A stretch of 64,000 bases of DNA, taken from NCBI GenBank assembly GCA_023395555.1, contig JAEWYQ010000046.1, positions 1-64,000 on the forward strand. Reading direction: 5' to 3'. Positions within the stretch are counted from its first letter, which is position 1. Every line of letters begins with the position of its first letter. Below the pieces are notes generated by a model. The model was not told the DNA's origin. It did no database searches and worked only from the letters and a program-made list of their open reading frames with translations. Shown here piece after piece: positions 7,534-16,687 of this stretch. Position numbers and translations under genes: made by a program. The DNA is from Bacillota bacterium (GTDB lineage: Bacteria; Bacillota; Clostridia; Lachnospirales; Lachnospiraceae).

Positions 7534-9366
7534 TTAATTATTCCTGGAAGCTTCAATCTGCTCCGCCAGATCGTTCAGATACACCCAGCGCTCCATCTTC
7601 TCCTCCAGTTCCTTCTCCAATAGTTCCTTCTGCTTTATCAGCTCATTTAATCTGGAATAGTCCGTAGCGGCCTCCGCCATAGCTTTGTCCGTTTCTTCTA
7701 AGCTTGCCTCCAATGCGGCAATGACTTCATCAATAGTGTCATATTCCTTTTGTTCCTGGTAAGTGAACTTCGGCTTGCTGCTCCTCTGCTTCCAGGCGGC
7801 GCTGCTGTCCGGCTTGGATTCCCCGGCAGCCTTTGAGGCGTTTCCCGCTCCCGGCTTTCCGAAAACTGCACTGTCAGCCTCACGCAGCCTCCTGCTTTCT
7901 TTATAATCTGTAAAATTCCCCTCATACTGCCGGATGCTCCCATCCTCAAAGGAGAATATCCTCTCTGCCATCTTATCCAGAAAATAACGGTCATGGGATA
8001 CAGAAACAACGATACCCGGGTAGGTCTCCAGATAATCCTCCAGAATCGTCAGAGTCTGGATGTCCAGATCATTGGTAGGCTCGTCCAGCACCAGAATATT
8101 GGGTGCCTCCATCAGAACCTTCAATAGATACAGCCTCCGCTTTTCGCCGCCGGAAAGCCGGGCGATCTGAGTATATTGCATGGAGCCGGGAAACAGAAAA
8201 CGCTCGCACATCTGGGAGGCCGTCGCCGTGCCCTCCGAGGTCTGGATGTATTCCGCCGTATCTCTGATATAGTCAATCACACGGAGACTTTCATCCATAT
8301 ATTCATTCTCCTGGGAGAAATATCCCAGCTTAATGGTACTCCCGGTCTCTACGCTTCCCTCATCAGGAGGGAGCATTCCCGTTATGATATTTAACAGGGT
8401 GGACTTACCGCAGCCATTGGGCCCTATGATGCCGATCCGGTCACCGGGCAGAAGGATGTAGGAGAAATCACGGAATAAGCTTCGTTCGCCGAAGCCTTTG
8501 CTTATTCCTGCCACTTCTATGGTCTTCCTGCCTATTCTGGCCGACAGGGCATTGATCTCCACCTTCCCGTCTGTTTCAATGGTCTTACGGTCCCGTAATT
8601 CTTCAAAACGCTGGATATGGGCCTTCTGTTTCGTGGAACGGGCTCTCGCTCCCCGCTGCATCCATTCCAGCTCAATACGGAAAAGGCTTCGGGCCTTCCG
8701 CTCCGTGGCCATAAGCATATCCTCTCTCTCCGCCTTAAGCTCCAGGAACCGGGAGTAATTCGCCTGGTAGGAATAGATACTGCCCTTGTCCAGCTCCAGT
8801 ATCTTATTCGTAACCTTATCCAGAAAATAGCGGTCATGGGTTACCATAAGAAAGGCTCCCCGGTATTTGATCAGATACTCTTCCAGCCACTCCGCCATCT
8901 CACTGTCCAGATGGTTGGTCGGCTCATCCAGCACCAGTATCTCTGCCGGAGTCAGAAGCGTGCGCACCAGCGCCACCCTCTTTCTCTGTCCGCCGGACAA
9001 GATGTCGGGGGATACCTCCGGGTCGGAGATGCCGAGTCTTTGCAGCATGGCCCTCGCCTCTCCCTCCAGATTGCGGTATTCCTCCTCGGCTTTCTGGTTC
9101 AGAAGTACATTCTGAAGGACGGACAGCTGATGGTCAAAGACAGGATTCTGGGACAGGTATCCGATACGGACCTTCTTTCCCCTTATCACCGAACCGCTGT
9201 CCGGCTCCTCGAGTCCTGCAATTATTTTAAGAAGGGTGGATTTCCCCGTGCCGTTGATTCCGATCAGCCCGATTTTCTCACCCTCATTGATTCCAAACGT
9301 CACATTGTCAAACAGCATCCGCTCTGTATAGCTTTTGCTCATATTTTCAACTGTTAATAAATTCAT
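7534..9366 (-). CDS. ABC-F family ATPase (Uup/YdiF-like)
   Basis: A 610-residue soluble protein with two ABC ATPase domains and no membrane segments. The first domain has GINGTGKST, LSGGQRKR and ILVLDEPTNHLD; the second has GPNGCGKST, LSGGEKRR and ILVLDEPTNDLD. The linker of about 80 residues between them is rich in charged residues, and residues 540-610 form a C-terminal coiled coil such as seen in Uup and YdiF. ABC-F proteins act on the ribosome E site in translation or, in some subgroups, protect against antibiotics. Nothing here points to a resistance subtype. It is transcribed alone; purA lies upstream behind a terminator. RBS AAAGG precedes the ATG. Confidence 0.9.
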   Translation of the reverse strand: MNLLTVENMSKSYTERMLFDNVTFGINEGEKIGLIGINGTGKSTLLKIIAGLEEPDSGSVIRGKKVRIGYLSQNPVFDHQLSVLQNVLLNQKAEEEYRNLEGEARAMLQRLGISDPEVSPDILSGGQRKRVALVRTLLTPAEILVLDEPTNHLDSEMAEWLEEYLIKYRGAFLMVTHDRYFLDKVTNKILELDKGSIYSYQANYSRFLELKAEREDMLMATERKARSLFRIELEWMQRGARARSTKQKAHIQRFEELRDRKTIETDGKVEINALSARIGRKTIEVAGISKGFGERSLFRDFSYILLPGDRIGIIGPNGCGKSTLLNIITGMLPPDEGSVETGSTIKLGYFSQENEYMDESLRVIDYIRDTAEYIQTSEGTATASQMCERFLFPGSMQYTQIARLSGGEKRRLYLLKVLMEAPNILVLDEPTNDLDIQTLTILEDYLETYPGIVVSVSHDRYFLDKMAERIFSFEDGSIRQYEGNFTDYKESRRLREADSAVFGKPGAGNASKAAGESKPDSSAAWKQRSSKPKFTYQEQKEYDTIDEVIAALEASLEETDKAMAEAATDYSRLNELIKQKELLEKELEEKMERWVYLNDLAEQIEASRNN

Positions 9367-9463
9367 AGACTAACCTTTCTGTGCTTTATTTCAAAATGCG
9401 CACACCCTTCGGCCGGCGCAGTCAAGCATGTTCATCGTATCACAGGATGGCTGCAAAGTCCAG

Positions 9464-9509
9464 GTAAAAAAACACCTCTGAATTCCAAATCAATGAGAAT
9501 CAGAGGTGT
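9464..9509 (-). terminator. Intrinsic terminator of purA
   Basis: Read on the minus strand, ACACCTCTGATT pairs with AATTCAGAGGTGT (one bulge near the loop) and is followed by TTTTTTT. It begins seven bases after the purA stop codon, so it ends the purA transcript and separates it from the ABC-F gene. Confidence 0.85.
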
Positions 9510-9515
9510 GTCTTC

Positions 9516-10814
9516 CTACTTTCTGCTGAGCGGTTTGCTGTTGGTAAAGATGATATCCTCCCTTCCCGGTCCGTTGGAAATCATGGTCACGGGAACCTCC
9601 AGCTCTTTTTCAATGAATTCGATATATCTTCTGCAGTTTTCCGGAAGCTCTTCATAGGTTCTGATTCCCCGGATATCGGTCTTCCAACCCGGAAGGTATT
9701 GATATACCGGCTTTGCCTTGGCCAGCGTAACCGTTGCGGGAAAATCCTTTGTTACCTTCCCGTCCATTTCATATCCTACGCAGACCGGAAGGGTATCCAG
9801 ATATCCCAGAACATCCAGCACGGTCAGAACAGCCTCGGTTGCTCCCTGCATTCTGCAGCCGTAGCGGGACGCCACCGCATCAAACCAGCCCATTCGTCTC
9901 GGCCTTCCGGTTGTTGCTCCGTATTCGCCGCCGTCGCCGCCGCGCCTTCTTAATTCATCCGCCTCATCCCCGAAGATTTCGCTGACGAATTCACCGGCTC
10001 CTACCGCCGACGAATAAGCTTTTACTACTGTGATGATTTCCCTGATAGCATAGGGGGGGATCCCCGCACCGATGGCTCCGTAAGCAGCTAAGGTGGAGGA
10101 GGAAGTGACCATGGGATAGATGCCGAAGTCGGGATCCTTTAATGCCCCCAGCTGTCCTTCCAGAAGGATATTCTTCCCTGCCTTGATTGCATCATGCAGG
10201 AAGGCAGATACATCACATGCATAGGGTTTCACCAGGTCTGCGTATTCCAGCAGGGTCCGGTATAATTCCTCCGGATCAAGGGCCGGCTTGTGATACATAT
10301 GCTCCAAAAGAACATTTTTCATTTCACAGATACGGAACACCTTTTCCCTTAAAACTTCTTCATCAAATAACTCAGATACCTGAAAACCGATTTTTGCATA
10401 TTTATCCGAATAAAAGGGGGCAATCCCGGATTTTGTAGAGCCGAAGGATCTCCCTCCCAATCTTTCTTCCTCATACTGGTCAAACAGGATATGGTACGGC
10501 ATCATTACCTGTGCCCGGTCTGACACCAGAATCCTGGGAGCCGGTACGCCCCGGTCCACCAAGGACTGAATTTCCTTCACCAGATAGGGGATGTTCAATG
10601 CCACGCCGTTTCCTATCACATTCACGGTGTGATGATAAAATACTCCGGAGGGCAGCAGGTGAAGTGCAAATTTACCGTACTCATTGATAATCGTATGACC
10701 GGCATTGCTGCCGCCCTGATATCTTACGACGATATCCGCTTCCTGTGCCAGCATGTCCGTGATCTTGCCTTTTCCTTCATCGCCCCAATTAGCGCCTACA
10801 ATTGCTTTCACCAT
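9516..10814 (-). CDS. purA: Adenylosuccinate synthetase
   Basis: A 432-residue enzyme of standard length. It joins IMP and aspartate using GTP to give adenylosuccinate, the first committed step from IMP to AMP. The N-terminal GANWGDEGKGK is the glycine-rich phosphate loop with its catalytic aspartate; the segment GGSNAGHTI carries the catalytic histidine; IMP-binding and C-terminal GTP-binding regions follow, including TTGRPRRMGWFDA. An AAGGAGG-like site precedes the ATG. It stands about 11 kb from the purC-purF-purB cluster, so de novo synthesis genes are split. No purine riboswitch was seen in its leader. Confidence 0.97.
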   Translation of the reverse strand: MVKAIVGANWGDEGKGKITDMLAQEADIVVRYQGGSNAGHTIINEYGKFALHLLPSGVFYHHTVNVIGNGVALNIPYLVKEIQSLVDRGVPAPRILVSDRAQVMMPYHILFDQYEEERLGGRSFGSTKSGIAPFYSDKYAKIGFQVSELFDEEVLREKVFRICEMKNVLLEHMYHKPALDPEELYRTLLEYADLVKPYACDVSAFLHDAIKAGKNILLEGQLGALKDPDFGIYPMVTSSSTLAAYGAIGAGIPPYAIREIITVVKAYSSAVGAGEFVSEIFGDEADELRRRGGDGGEYGATTGRPRRMGWFDAVASRYGCRMQGATEAVLTVLDVLGYLDTLPVCVGYEMDGKVTKDFPATVTLAKAKPVYQYLPGWKTDIRGIRTYEELPENCRRYIEFIEKELEVPVTMISNGPGREDIIFTNSKPLSRK

Positions 10815-10945
10815 ATAAAAATCCTCCTTGGCTGATATACCCGGTCATAAATACCTGTGACAATTACTTTCTGAGTATAAACCACGGAGGCTGTATAAGT
10901 AAAATCAATCCTCATTATGTTTGTCATAACAATTTCTTATGCCAT

Positions 10946-11644
10946 TCAAGATATCCGGAAGGGACTTTCTTTCCCGGCAAGCTTCTCTGCAATCGCCCGC
11001 GCCGCCTCCTGTATAAATTCCATGGTTCTGGCATAGCTGATATAAACCGGCTCCAGGAATTCATGCTCCTCTTCAAAATGATACCTCAGCAGCCATTCCT
11101 TTGAGTCCTTCATCTCCTGAACGCTCAATAGTTCGTCAACGGAACAGACCGGTGTCTGCTCAATACAACGACGGATTCCTTCCATCTCTTCATAGTTCTT
11201 CACCAACAGAAGGTCATTTCGGTTCATATCCCTGAGAATATATTCGAAGAACCTCCGGTCCTCCTGAAAAATCCCCATATTCTCCATGATCCGGCAGAAT
11301 TCCCTGCGGACCGTGAGCAGGAACAGTTCGTCCGTTAAGATATGCGCCACATAGCCCCTGTACAAATCCTCCAGACCGTCCCCGCGTTCCCGGTTTTCGG
11401 CGGCAAATTTCTCCAGACGCCTGTGATAGACCGCCTGATGCTCCTTTTGCGCAAATTCCTGATCCGGTATATCATCCCGAAAATGTGTGTGCTTTTTATA
11501 TGCCCTGATATATCCTTCCCTCGCATGGATCGCATCCGGCGCCAGGTTGCCCAGATAAAACAGCCCCTCCCGGCGGATACCTGCCTCCGGGAACCGCTTT
11601 ATTATCTCCCTCGCAATTACCATGTGGGTTATCAGCCCTGCCAT
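10946..11644 (-). CDS. Zinc-dependent phospholipase C-like protein
   Basis: A 232-residue protein of the zinc-dependent phospholipase C/S1-P1 nuclease-like fold. Candidate metal ligands are spread in the family pattern: HMV near the N-terminus, GNLAPDA around residue 33, KKHTHFRDD around 50-58 and the helix GYVAHILTDELF around 95. Unlike clostridial alpha-toxin it has no signal peptide and no C-terminal membrane-binding domain, so it is a cytoplasmic, non-toxin member of the family; its substrate is unknown. It follows dut by 12 bases with a GGAGGGG ribosome site and looks co-transcribed with LysR and dut. Confidence 0.75.
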   Translation of the reverse strand: MAGLITHMVIAREIIKRFPEAGIRREGLFYLGNLAPDAIHAREGYIRAYKKHTHFRDDIPDQEFAQKEHQAVYHRRLEKFAAENRERGDGLEDLYRGYVAHILTDELFLLTVRREFCRIMENMGIFQEDRRFFEYILRDMNRNDLLLVKNYEEMEGIRRCIEQTPVCSVDELLSVQEMKDSKEWLLRYHFEEEHEFLEPVYISYARTMEFIQEAARAIAEKLAGKESPFRIS

Positions 11645-11656
11645 AACACCCCTCCA

Positions 11657-12091
11657 CTATTGCTTTCCCGTACTCCCGTGTCCGCCGCGGTTCTGGTTCC
11701 CCAGCTCTTCCACCTCGGTAAATTCAATTCTCGGCTGGTGCTCCATAATACGGAACTGGCAGATACGGTCATTCGGCTCAATCACGGTATCCCTCATGGC
11801 TAATGCAGGAAAGAACCACTGATCATTATCCCCGCAGTAGCTTTCATCCACTATCCCCATGGAATTCACCTGAATAATCCCGAAGTTCTTATAGGTGCTG
11901 CTTCTGGGCACCACATGGGCCTCATATCCCTTGGGCAGCTCGATTGCAACCCCCAGGGGAATTAATTGAAACTCTCCCTCTTTCAGCTCCACCCTGGCGG
12001 CGGCACGCAGGTCGATCCAATCCGATTTGTTCTCGATATACTGCAGCTTCTCAAGCCGCTCATTAAAATATTTGATTTTTATATTCAGCAT
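11657..12091 (-). CDS. dut: dUTP diphosphatase (trimeric type)
   Basis: A 144-residue dUTPase. It splits dUTP to dUMP and pyrophosphate, keeping uracil out of DNA. All five conserved motifs of trimeric dUTPases are visible: IDLRA near residue 27, [18 protein letters not shown] with the catalytic aspartate, NDRICQFRI, and the C-terminal phosphate-gripping RGGHGSTG. The ATG lies inside the last codons of the LysR gene (7-bp overlap), so its translation is coupled to that gene. Being placed behind a LysR regulator is uncommon for dut. Confidence 0.93.
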   Translation of the reverse strand: MLNIKIKYFNERLEKLQYIENKSDWIDLRAAARVELKEGEFQLIPLGVAIELPKGYEAHVVPRSSTYKNFGIIQVNSMGIVDESYCGDNDQWFFPALAMRDTVIEPNDRICQFRIMEHQPRIEFTEVEELGNQNRGGHGSTGKQ

Positions 12092-12990
12092 AGTAACTCC
12101 TTTATCTGCGGGTCAATGGTTTCCAATAATTCCTTCGCTGCCGTAGATACCGGATTCGTACGGCTTGTTACAATACAGAAATGCCTCCTGGGCATCTCCT
12201 TCTCAAATCTCAGCCGGAACAGCTCCCCCTTTTCCAGCGCCTCCTTTGCAAAATCCTCGACAACACATCCGATTCCCAGGTTACGGACTGCGAATTTAAC
12301 AATCATGTCGCTGGTGGCCAATTCAAACTCCGGTTTCATCTCAACTCCGTTCTCCCGCAGGAATCCGTCAATATACCGCCTGGTGCTGGTATTGTGCTCC
12401 AGGCAAATTCCCGGCAGCTCCTCCAGTTCCCTCCAGGGAAGTGTAACGCCCTTGAACTTCATAAAACGGCTGCCTGCCACAAAGATATCCTGTATGGTCC
12501 TGACCCGGGCAGCCTCTATTCCCGGCCTGGTTTCAAAGGGCTCACTGACAACGCCGAAATCAATCCTGCCGCTGTGCAGGTATTCCAGGGTCTCCGGTGT
12601 GGGTGCGTTGGTCACCGTTACCTTGATGCCCGGATACCTCCCATGGAACTCTTCCAGATATGGGAGCAGATAGAATTGAAGCGTCATATCACTGGCTCCG
12701 ATCCGAATCTCACCATTCTCCAAGTCAAGCATCTTCTGGAACTTCTCTTCTCCCAGCAGGATGTACTCATAGCCTTGTTTTACATAGCTGTACAGCATCT
12801 CTCCCTCCGGTGTCAGCTTTACTCCTTTGGCTAACCGCGCGAAGAGTCTGCTTCCCAGGCTTGTCTCCAGCAGCTTGATCGCCTGACTCACCGCCGGCTG
12901 GGAGATGCACAGCTCCTCCCCTGCCTGGGTAAAGCTGCCCGCCCTTGCCACATAATAGAAGATACGGTAATATTCCAGGTCAATATTCAT
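12085..12990 (-). CDS. LysR family transcriptional regulator
   Basis: A 301-residue LysR protein. I choose ATG 12990, which follows AAGGAG at 7-bp spacing and gives the classic N-terminus [20 protein letters not shown]; an open frame continues upstream without a ribosome site. The winged helix-turn-helix covers residues 1-60 ([20 protein letters not shown]), followed by a linker helix and a two-lobed effector domain. LysR proteins usually control a divergent gene, but here both neighbours are on the same strand and dut overlaps its end. The target and effector cannot be told from sequence. The Fe-S aldo/keto reductase lies upstream. Confidence 0.88.
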   Translation of the reverse strand: MNIDLEYYRIFYYVARAGSFTQAGEELCISQPAVSQAIKLLETSLGSRLFARLAKGVKLTPEGEMLYSYVKQGYEYILLGEEKFQKMLDLENGEIRIGASDMTLQFYLLPYLEEFHGRYPGIKVTVTNAPTPETLEYLHSGRIDFGVVSEPFETRPGIEAARVRTIQDIFVAGSRFMKFKGVTLPWRELEELPGICLEHNTSTRRYIDGFLRENGVEMKPEFELATSDMIVKFAVRNLGIGCVVEDFAKEALEKGELFRLRFEKEMPRRHFCIVTSRTNPVSTAAKELLETIDPQIKELLC

Positions 12991-13057
12991 AGTGATTCTC
13001 CTTCTGGATCTATAATTCCTTATCGATGGGATTTCTCCTGGCAGTAAGATCTCTCCT

Positions 13058-13108
13058 GGCAACGAGACCGGGAATCCGGATTACCCCATGATTCCCGGCC
13101 TCATTGCC
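13058..13108. repeat. 19-bp inverted repeat between aldo/keto reductase and lysR
   Basis: GGCAACGAGACCGGGAATC at 13058-13076 and GATTCCCGGCCTCATTGCC at 13090-13108 pair over 19 positions with two G-U wobbles on the plus-strand reading or mismatches on the other, around a 13-nt loop. Neither side is followed by a T-run, so this is not a standard terminator, although it sits 34 bases past the reductase stop codon. It could still slow or end transcription, or protect a 3' end. Confidence 0.55.
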
Positions 13109-13141
13109 GCTTAGCTGCTTATCTGACAAACCGGCCGGCCC

Positions 13142-14272
13142 TTACACCGCACAGGCCGCGTCCAGTTTTTCCTGCAATACCTTTAAATCCTCCCGGATAT
13201 TCAGCTTCTGGGGGCAAGCCTCCTCACACTGACCGCATTCCACGCAGTTATGTGCCTTCGCCTCATCCGGAATGTTCTTCCACTGCCATTTCAGCGTCCC
13301 GCCGTTCTGATAGATGCCGTAATGGTTCCAAATGGAAAAGTTCCTGGGAATATCAACACCGGCAGGACAGGGCATACAATAAGCACAGCCCGTACAGCCG
13401 TTCTTGACTCTTCTCTTCAAGGTATCGGCCGCCTCTTCCACCGCCCGCTTCTCCGCATCATTCAGAGCAGCAAACTTGCGGAAGGTCTCGATATTATCCT
13501 CCACCTGATGCTCATCGGACATGCCGCTGAGAATCAGCTTTACATTGGGCAGAGAGCCCACCCAGCGGAGCGCCCAGGAGGCCATTGACTTATCCGGTGC
13601 AATTGCCTTCAGCGGCTTCGCGGCATCCTCCGGCAGTTCGGCCAGAGAGCCTCCCTTGACCGGCTCCATAACAATCACCGGAATACCAAGCTTCTCCGCC
13701 AGCTCATATCCCTTTATGCCGGCCTGCTCCTCCGTATCCATATAGTTCAGCTGTATCTGGCAGAAATCCCAGTCACGGTAAGTAAGGATATGTTCAAAAG
13801 CTTCATAATCATCATGGAAGGAAAAGCCCAGATATCGGATCCTTCCCTCAGCCTTCAGCCGATCCACGATCTCCAGCACTCCCAGGCTTACCATTTTATC
13901 AAAACCCTCCCTGCCCAGGGAATGGAGCAGATAAAAATCAATATAATCCTTGTTCAGCTTTGTCAGCTGCTCCTCAAAAAGCGCCATTACATCCTCTGTC
14001 TTCTTCACCTTCCAGCAGGGAAGCTTTGTCGCCAGATAGTAAGACTTTCTGTCGTATTTCTCCAGAGCCTTTCCGGTGAATATCTCACTATTCCCCTCAT
14101 GATATGCATAAGCCGTATCAAAATAATTAACCCCGTTCCGATACGCATAATCCATCATCTTCTCCGACCTGGCCTCATCAATGCTGCCGTCCTCATTTTT
14201 CGGAAATCGCATACAACCAAAGCCAAGTAAGGATGTCTCTACTCCCAATTTGTCCATCTTCCTGAATTCCAT
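13142..14272 (-). CDS. Aldo/keto reductase with C-terminal 4Fe-4S ferredoxin domain
   Basis: A 376-residue protein. Residues 1-275 are a TIM-barrel aldo/keto reductase with the catalytic set seen as the D-x-x-x-Y pattern in FDTAYAYHEG, the lysine in LATKLPC and the histidine in FYLLHSL. From about residue 290 a ferredoxin-like part carries two cysteine clusters, CTGCAYCMPC and CVECGQCEEACP, which would bind iron-sulfur clusters. Such fusions are common in anaerobic Clostridia and probably pass electrons to or from NADPH or a ferredoxin; the carbonyl substrate is unknown. AAGGAGG lies before the ATG. It is transcribed towards the LysR gene but separated by a hairpin. Confidence 0.88.
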   Translation of the reverse strand: MEFRKMDKLGVETSLLGFGCMRFPKNEDGSIDEARSEKMMDYAYRNGVNYFDTAYAYHEGNSEIFTGKALEKYDRKSYYLATKLPCWKVKKTEDVMALFEEQLTKLNKDYIDFYLLHSLGREGFDKMVSLGVLEIVDRLKAEGRIRYLGFSFHDDYEAFEHILTYRDWDFCQIQLNYMDTEEQAGIKGYELAEKLGIPVIVMEPVKGGSLAELPEDAAKPLKAIAPDKSMASWALRWVGSLPNVKLILSGMSDEHQVEDNIETFRKFAALNDAEKRAVEEAADTLKRRVKNGCTGCAYCMPCPAGVDIPRNFSIWNHYGIYQNGGTLKWQWKNIPDEAKAHNCVECGQCEEACPQKLNIREDLKVLQEKLDAACAV

Positions 14273-14356
14273 AGGTAACCTCCTTCTTCCTATCTCACTG
14301 TAATAATCAAATGATCCTATGTCTCCTGTATATTATTACATGTATTCTTTTATAGT

Positions 14357-14824
14357 TCAATGTATTTCCTTATCCTTCTGATAAAATTTATCCTCTTCCT
14401 TCGGAGGAATGCGGAAGGTCTCGGACTTAAAGCTACTGTAATACCTGCCTTCCCTGGCAGTAAATTTAAGTACGCAGTAATCCGGGTCCGCGGCCCCCAG
14501 AGGATAGTACATGGTATCTCCGGGAAGCCAGATCATCTCTTTACTCCCTGCATCCTCAAGAACCTCCATGGTTCCCTTCAGCATAACACCGCGGTAAAAA
14601 CGCCTGTCACTGAAATAGATGCAGGCCATCGGATTGCTCCTGTATTGCTCCACCCGCAGGGAAGAGGTGTTGGTTGAGAAATAAAACTCTCTGATACCCT
14701 CCCTCTTCCTTGGCGCATACATCGCCTTCGTGTTCGGGTAACCCTCTTCATCAACTGAACTGATATAAGCAATTGTCTGCTTGTCGATCAGATTACCAAT
14801 GGTCTTCTCGGAATCCCTCATCAT
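14357..14824 (-). CDS. Pyridoxamine 5'-phosphate oxidase-fold protein
   Basis: A 155-residue split-barrel flavin-binding protein. ATG 14824 is chosen because GGAG lies six bases upstream; the frame is open for 27 further codons with no start signal. The pattern KQTIAYISSVDEEGYPNTK at the N-terminus, a strand-rich middle and RGVMLKGTMEVLED match the general-stress-protein/PNPOx-like group rather than true PdxH, which is longer and has fixed PLP-binding residues. It probably binds FMN or F420-like cofactors and acts in the cytoplasm on an unknown substrate. It appears to be a single-gene unit. Confidence 0.78.
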   Translation of the reverse strand: MMRDSEKTIGNLIDKQTIAYISSVDEEGYPNTKAMYAPRKREGIREFYFSTNTSSLRVEQYRSNPMACIYFSDRRFYRGVMLKGTMEVLEDAGSKEMIWLPGDTMYYPLGAADPDYCVLKFTAREGRYYSSFKSETFRIPPKEEDKFYQKDKEIH

Positions 14825-14961
14825 AGATACTCCATTTCCGCCCTCTGCCGGCCTCTCTTCTCTCCTCCGTGCATATCTCTCCAGTCCGGGACACACACAG
14901 AACATTTGTACTTATTTATCATAATACATGCCCCTTCAAAAAGCAATACTGAAACTGGCGG

Positions 14962-15022
14962 AAAAATCAATATGCTTCCCGCCGCAGAGTGTTACTCACT
15001 CCTTCGCGGCAGGAAGCATATT
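14962..15022 (-). terminator. Intrinsic terminator of the sugar ABC operon
   Basis: Minus-strand arms AATATGCTTCCTGCCGC and GCGGCGGGAAGCATATT form a long stem with a G-U wobble around a loop of about 20 nt, and the sequence continues TGATTTTT. It lies about 40 bases past the solute-binding protein stop codon. The opposite side carries TTTGTTCTCTT, so weak bidirectional function is possible. Confidence 0.8.
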
Positions 15023-15063
15023 TGTTCTCTTAAGCCAAACAGCTTACAGCAATTTATTCATTC

Positions 15064-16659
15064 TTATTTTACACTTTCCAGGTAAGCAGCAACCTGAACC
15101 TTAACTTCATCCATAATCTTTTGTAAACCGGCTGCTTCTGCCTGTTTGTTGAATTCAGCCAGGGTCTTTTCCACATCCTCTACCAGACCCAGATCCAGCA
15201 GGGGTGCATACTGGGTGTATACGCTCTGCAGGCTGGCCAGCTCATTCTTCACATTGGCATCATTAAAGGAGAAGGCTGCTGTCGGTCCCTCGACTGCTTT
15301 TAATTTCCATTGGTCAGCTATATTCACCTGATCGGCAAAGGTATCTTCCCTGTTCATCTCATAAATATTGTTCTTCAGTCCCCAGGAGAAGCCGTTACCA
15401 AAGGGGTTCTTGCTCATATCATCTCCAGGTGCCCATATGCCGTCCGATACCACCTTATAGTGTACGCCTTCGATACCGTGACGTACCAGATAGTACAGGT
15501 CCTTATCAAATTTCAGCAGATCCAGTGCCATGAATGCACGCGCCTGATTCTGGGAGTTGGCAAGTACTGCTACGCCGTCTCCTGTATATGCGGCGAAGAA
15601 ACGGTTTGCCTCCGGATTCAAATCATAAATCTCCGGCTTCCACTCAGGATGGTTCTTCTCAACCTCGGATGCCACTGCTCCGACAGTTCCCAGATTCTGG
15701 GAGAAGGAGGCGCTGGTTCCGTTGAGGTATGCTTCTTTTACATCCGTAGCATTGGCAATTGCACTCCTGGACCAGAAGCCCTCGTCAGCCCATTTCTTCA
15801 TAAGCTTTGCATAGTTGAGATATTCCTCTGTTCCATAGATCCAGAACAGATCCTCGGCACTTACCTGATCCGAATATTTGTAGGAAATGTAGTTTACCAA
15901 GGTTCCTTCAATTCTTACCCAGTCATTTTCCGCATACAGCTCAATATTTTTAGAGGTATCATTGTTCTGGGATGCGTTGTAGGCAAAGGATACGCCGGAA
16001 TCCGGATCTGCTGCCACTGCCGCATAATATGCCTCCAGATCAGCCAGGCTCTTCAGGGGCTCCAGGCCGTATTTCTCTCTCAGATCACCGCGGATCAGAA
16101 TAGCATTAGCGCTGACATTGGCCATATTACAGGGAACAAAATATATCTTATCCCCAATCTTTGCCTGTCCCCAGGATGCCTCCGACTGACCTGCCTTGTG
16201 CTGGGGCATATAATCTGCCAGCACCTGGTCCGTGATCTCCGCAAAGGCTCCCTTGCTGGCCTCCGACTGGTAGAACGCCCAGGTGGAGGTATAGATCAGA
16301 TCTATATTCTCACCGCCGGCAATGGTCAAAGCATACTTGGTGGAATAATCACTGAGGGACATATTCTTCAGTACCAGAGTGGCATTGATCTTATCCTTTA
16401 ATATCTTATTCACTTCTGCCAGTACCAGATCCTCGTCCTCTGTCTTGTCTCCGATATAGTACATTACCAGCTCCACAGGCTCGGATACATCCTGTCCGTT
16501 ATAGGTCAGTGCCGGTTCATTGGCTTCTGTGCCGGTGGGGGCCGGTGTGTTTTCTCCAGCCTCTTTGCCAGGCTTTGGCTTCCCGGCACATCCGGCCAGG
16601 AGCGACAAGGATAATATCCCTGTCAGAAGCAGTGCAATCAACTTCTTTGTTTTCTTCAT
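15064..16659 (-). CDS. Extracellular solute-binding lipoprotein of a sugar ABC transporter
   Basis: A 531-residue lipoprotein: charged MKKTKK start, hydrophobic stretch and lipobox LLAGC with the lipidated cysteine at residue 24, then a linker rich in Pro, Gly, Thr and Glu. The rest is a two-lobed carbohydrate-binding protein of the large LipO/YtcQ type that goes with LplB/YtcP permeases. It captures an oligosaccharide outside the membrane and hands it to the two permeases encoded just upstream. GGAGGG precedes the ATG, 28 bases after the second permease. No ATPase is encoded here, so a shared MsmX-like ATPase from elsewhere is expected. The terminator at 14962-15022 follows. Confidence 0.88.
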   Translation of the reverse strand: MKKTKKLIALLLTGILSLSLLAGCAGKPKPGKEAGENTPAPTGTEANEPALTYNGQDVSEPVELVMYYIGDKTEDEDLVLAEVNKILKDKINATLVLKNMSLSDYSTKYALTIAGGENIDLIYTSTWAFYQSEASKGAFAEITDQVLADYMPQHKAGQSEASWGQAKIGDKIYFVPCNMANVSANAILIRGDLREKYGLEPLKSLADLEAYYAAVAADPDSGVSFAYNASQNNDTSKNIELYAENDWVRIEGTLVNYISYKYSDQVSAEDLFWIYGTEEYLNYAKLMKKWADEGFWSRSAIANATDVKEAYLNGTSASFSQNLGTVGAVASEVEKNHPEWKPEIYDLNPEANRFFAAYTGDGVAVLANSQNQARAFMALDLLKFDKDLYYLVRHGIEGVHYKVVSDGIWAPGDDMSKNPFGNGFSWGLKNNIYEMNREDTFADQVNIADQWKLKAVEGPTAAFSFNDANVKNELASLQSVYTQYAPLLDLGLVEDVEKTLAEFNKQAEAAGLQKIMDEVKVQVAAYLESVK

Positions 16660-16687
16660 AACTTAAACCCTCCTATATTTCATTCTA

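Noticed and set aside
10815..10945. Purine riboswitch or PurR box before purA or purC
   Set aside because: No conserved three-way-junction core in either leader, and the purC leader is about 78 bases only.
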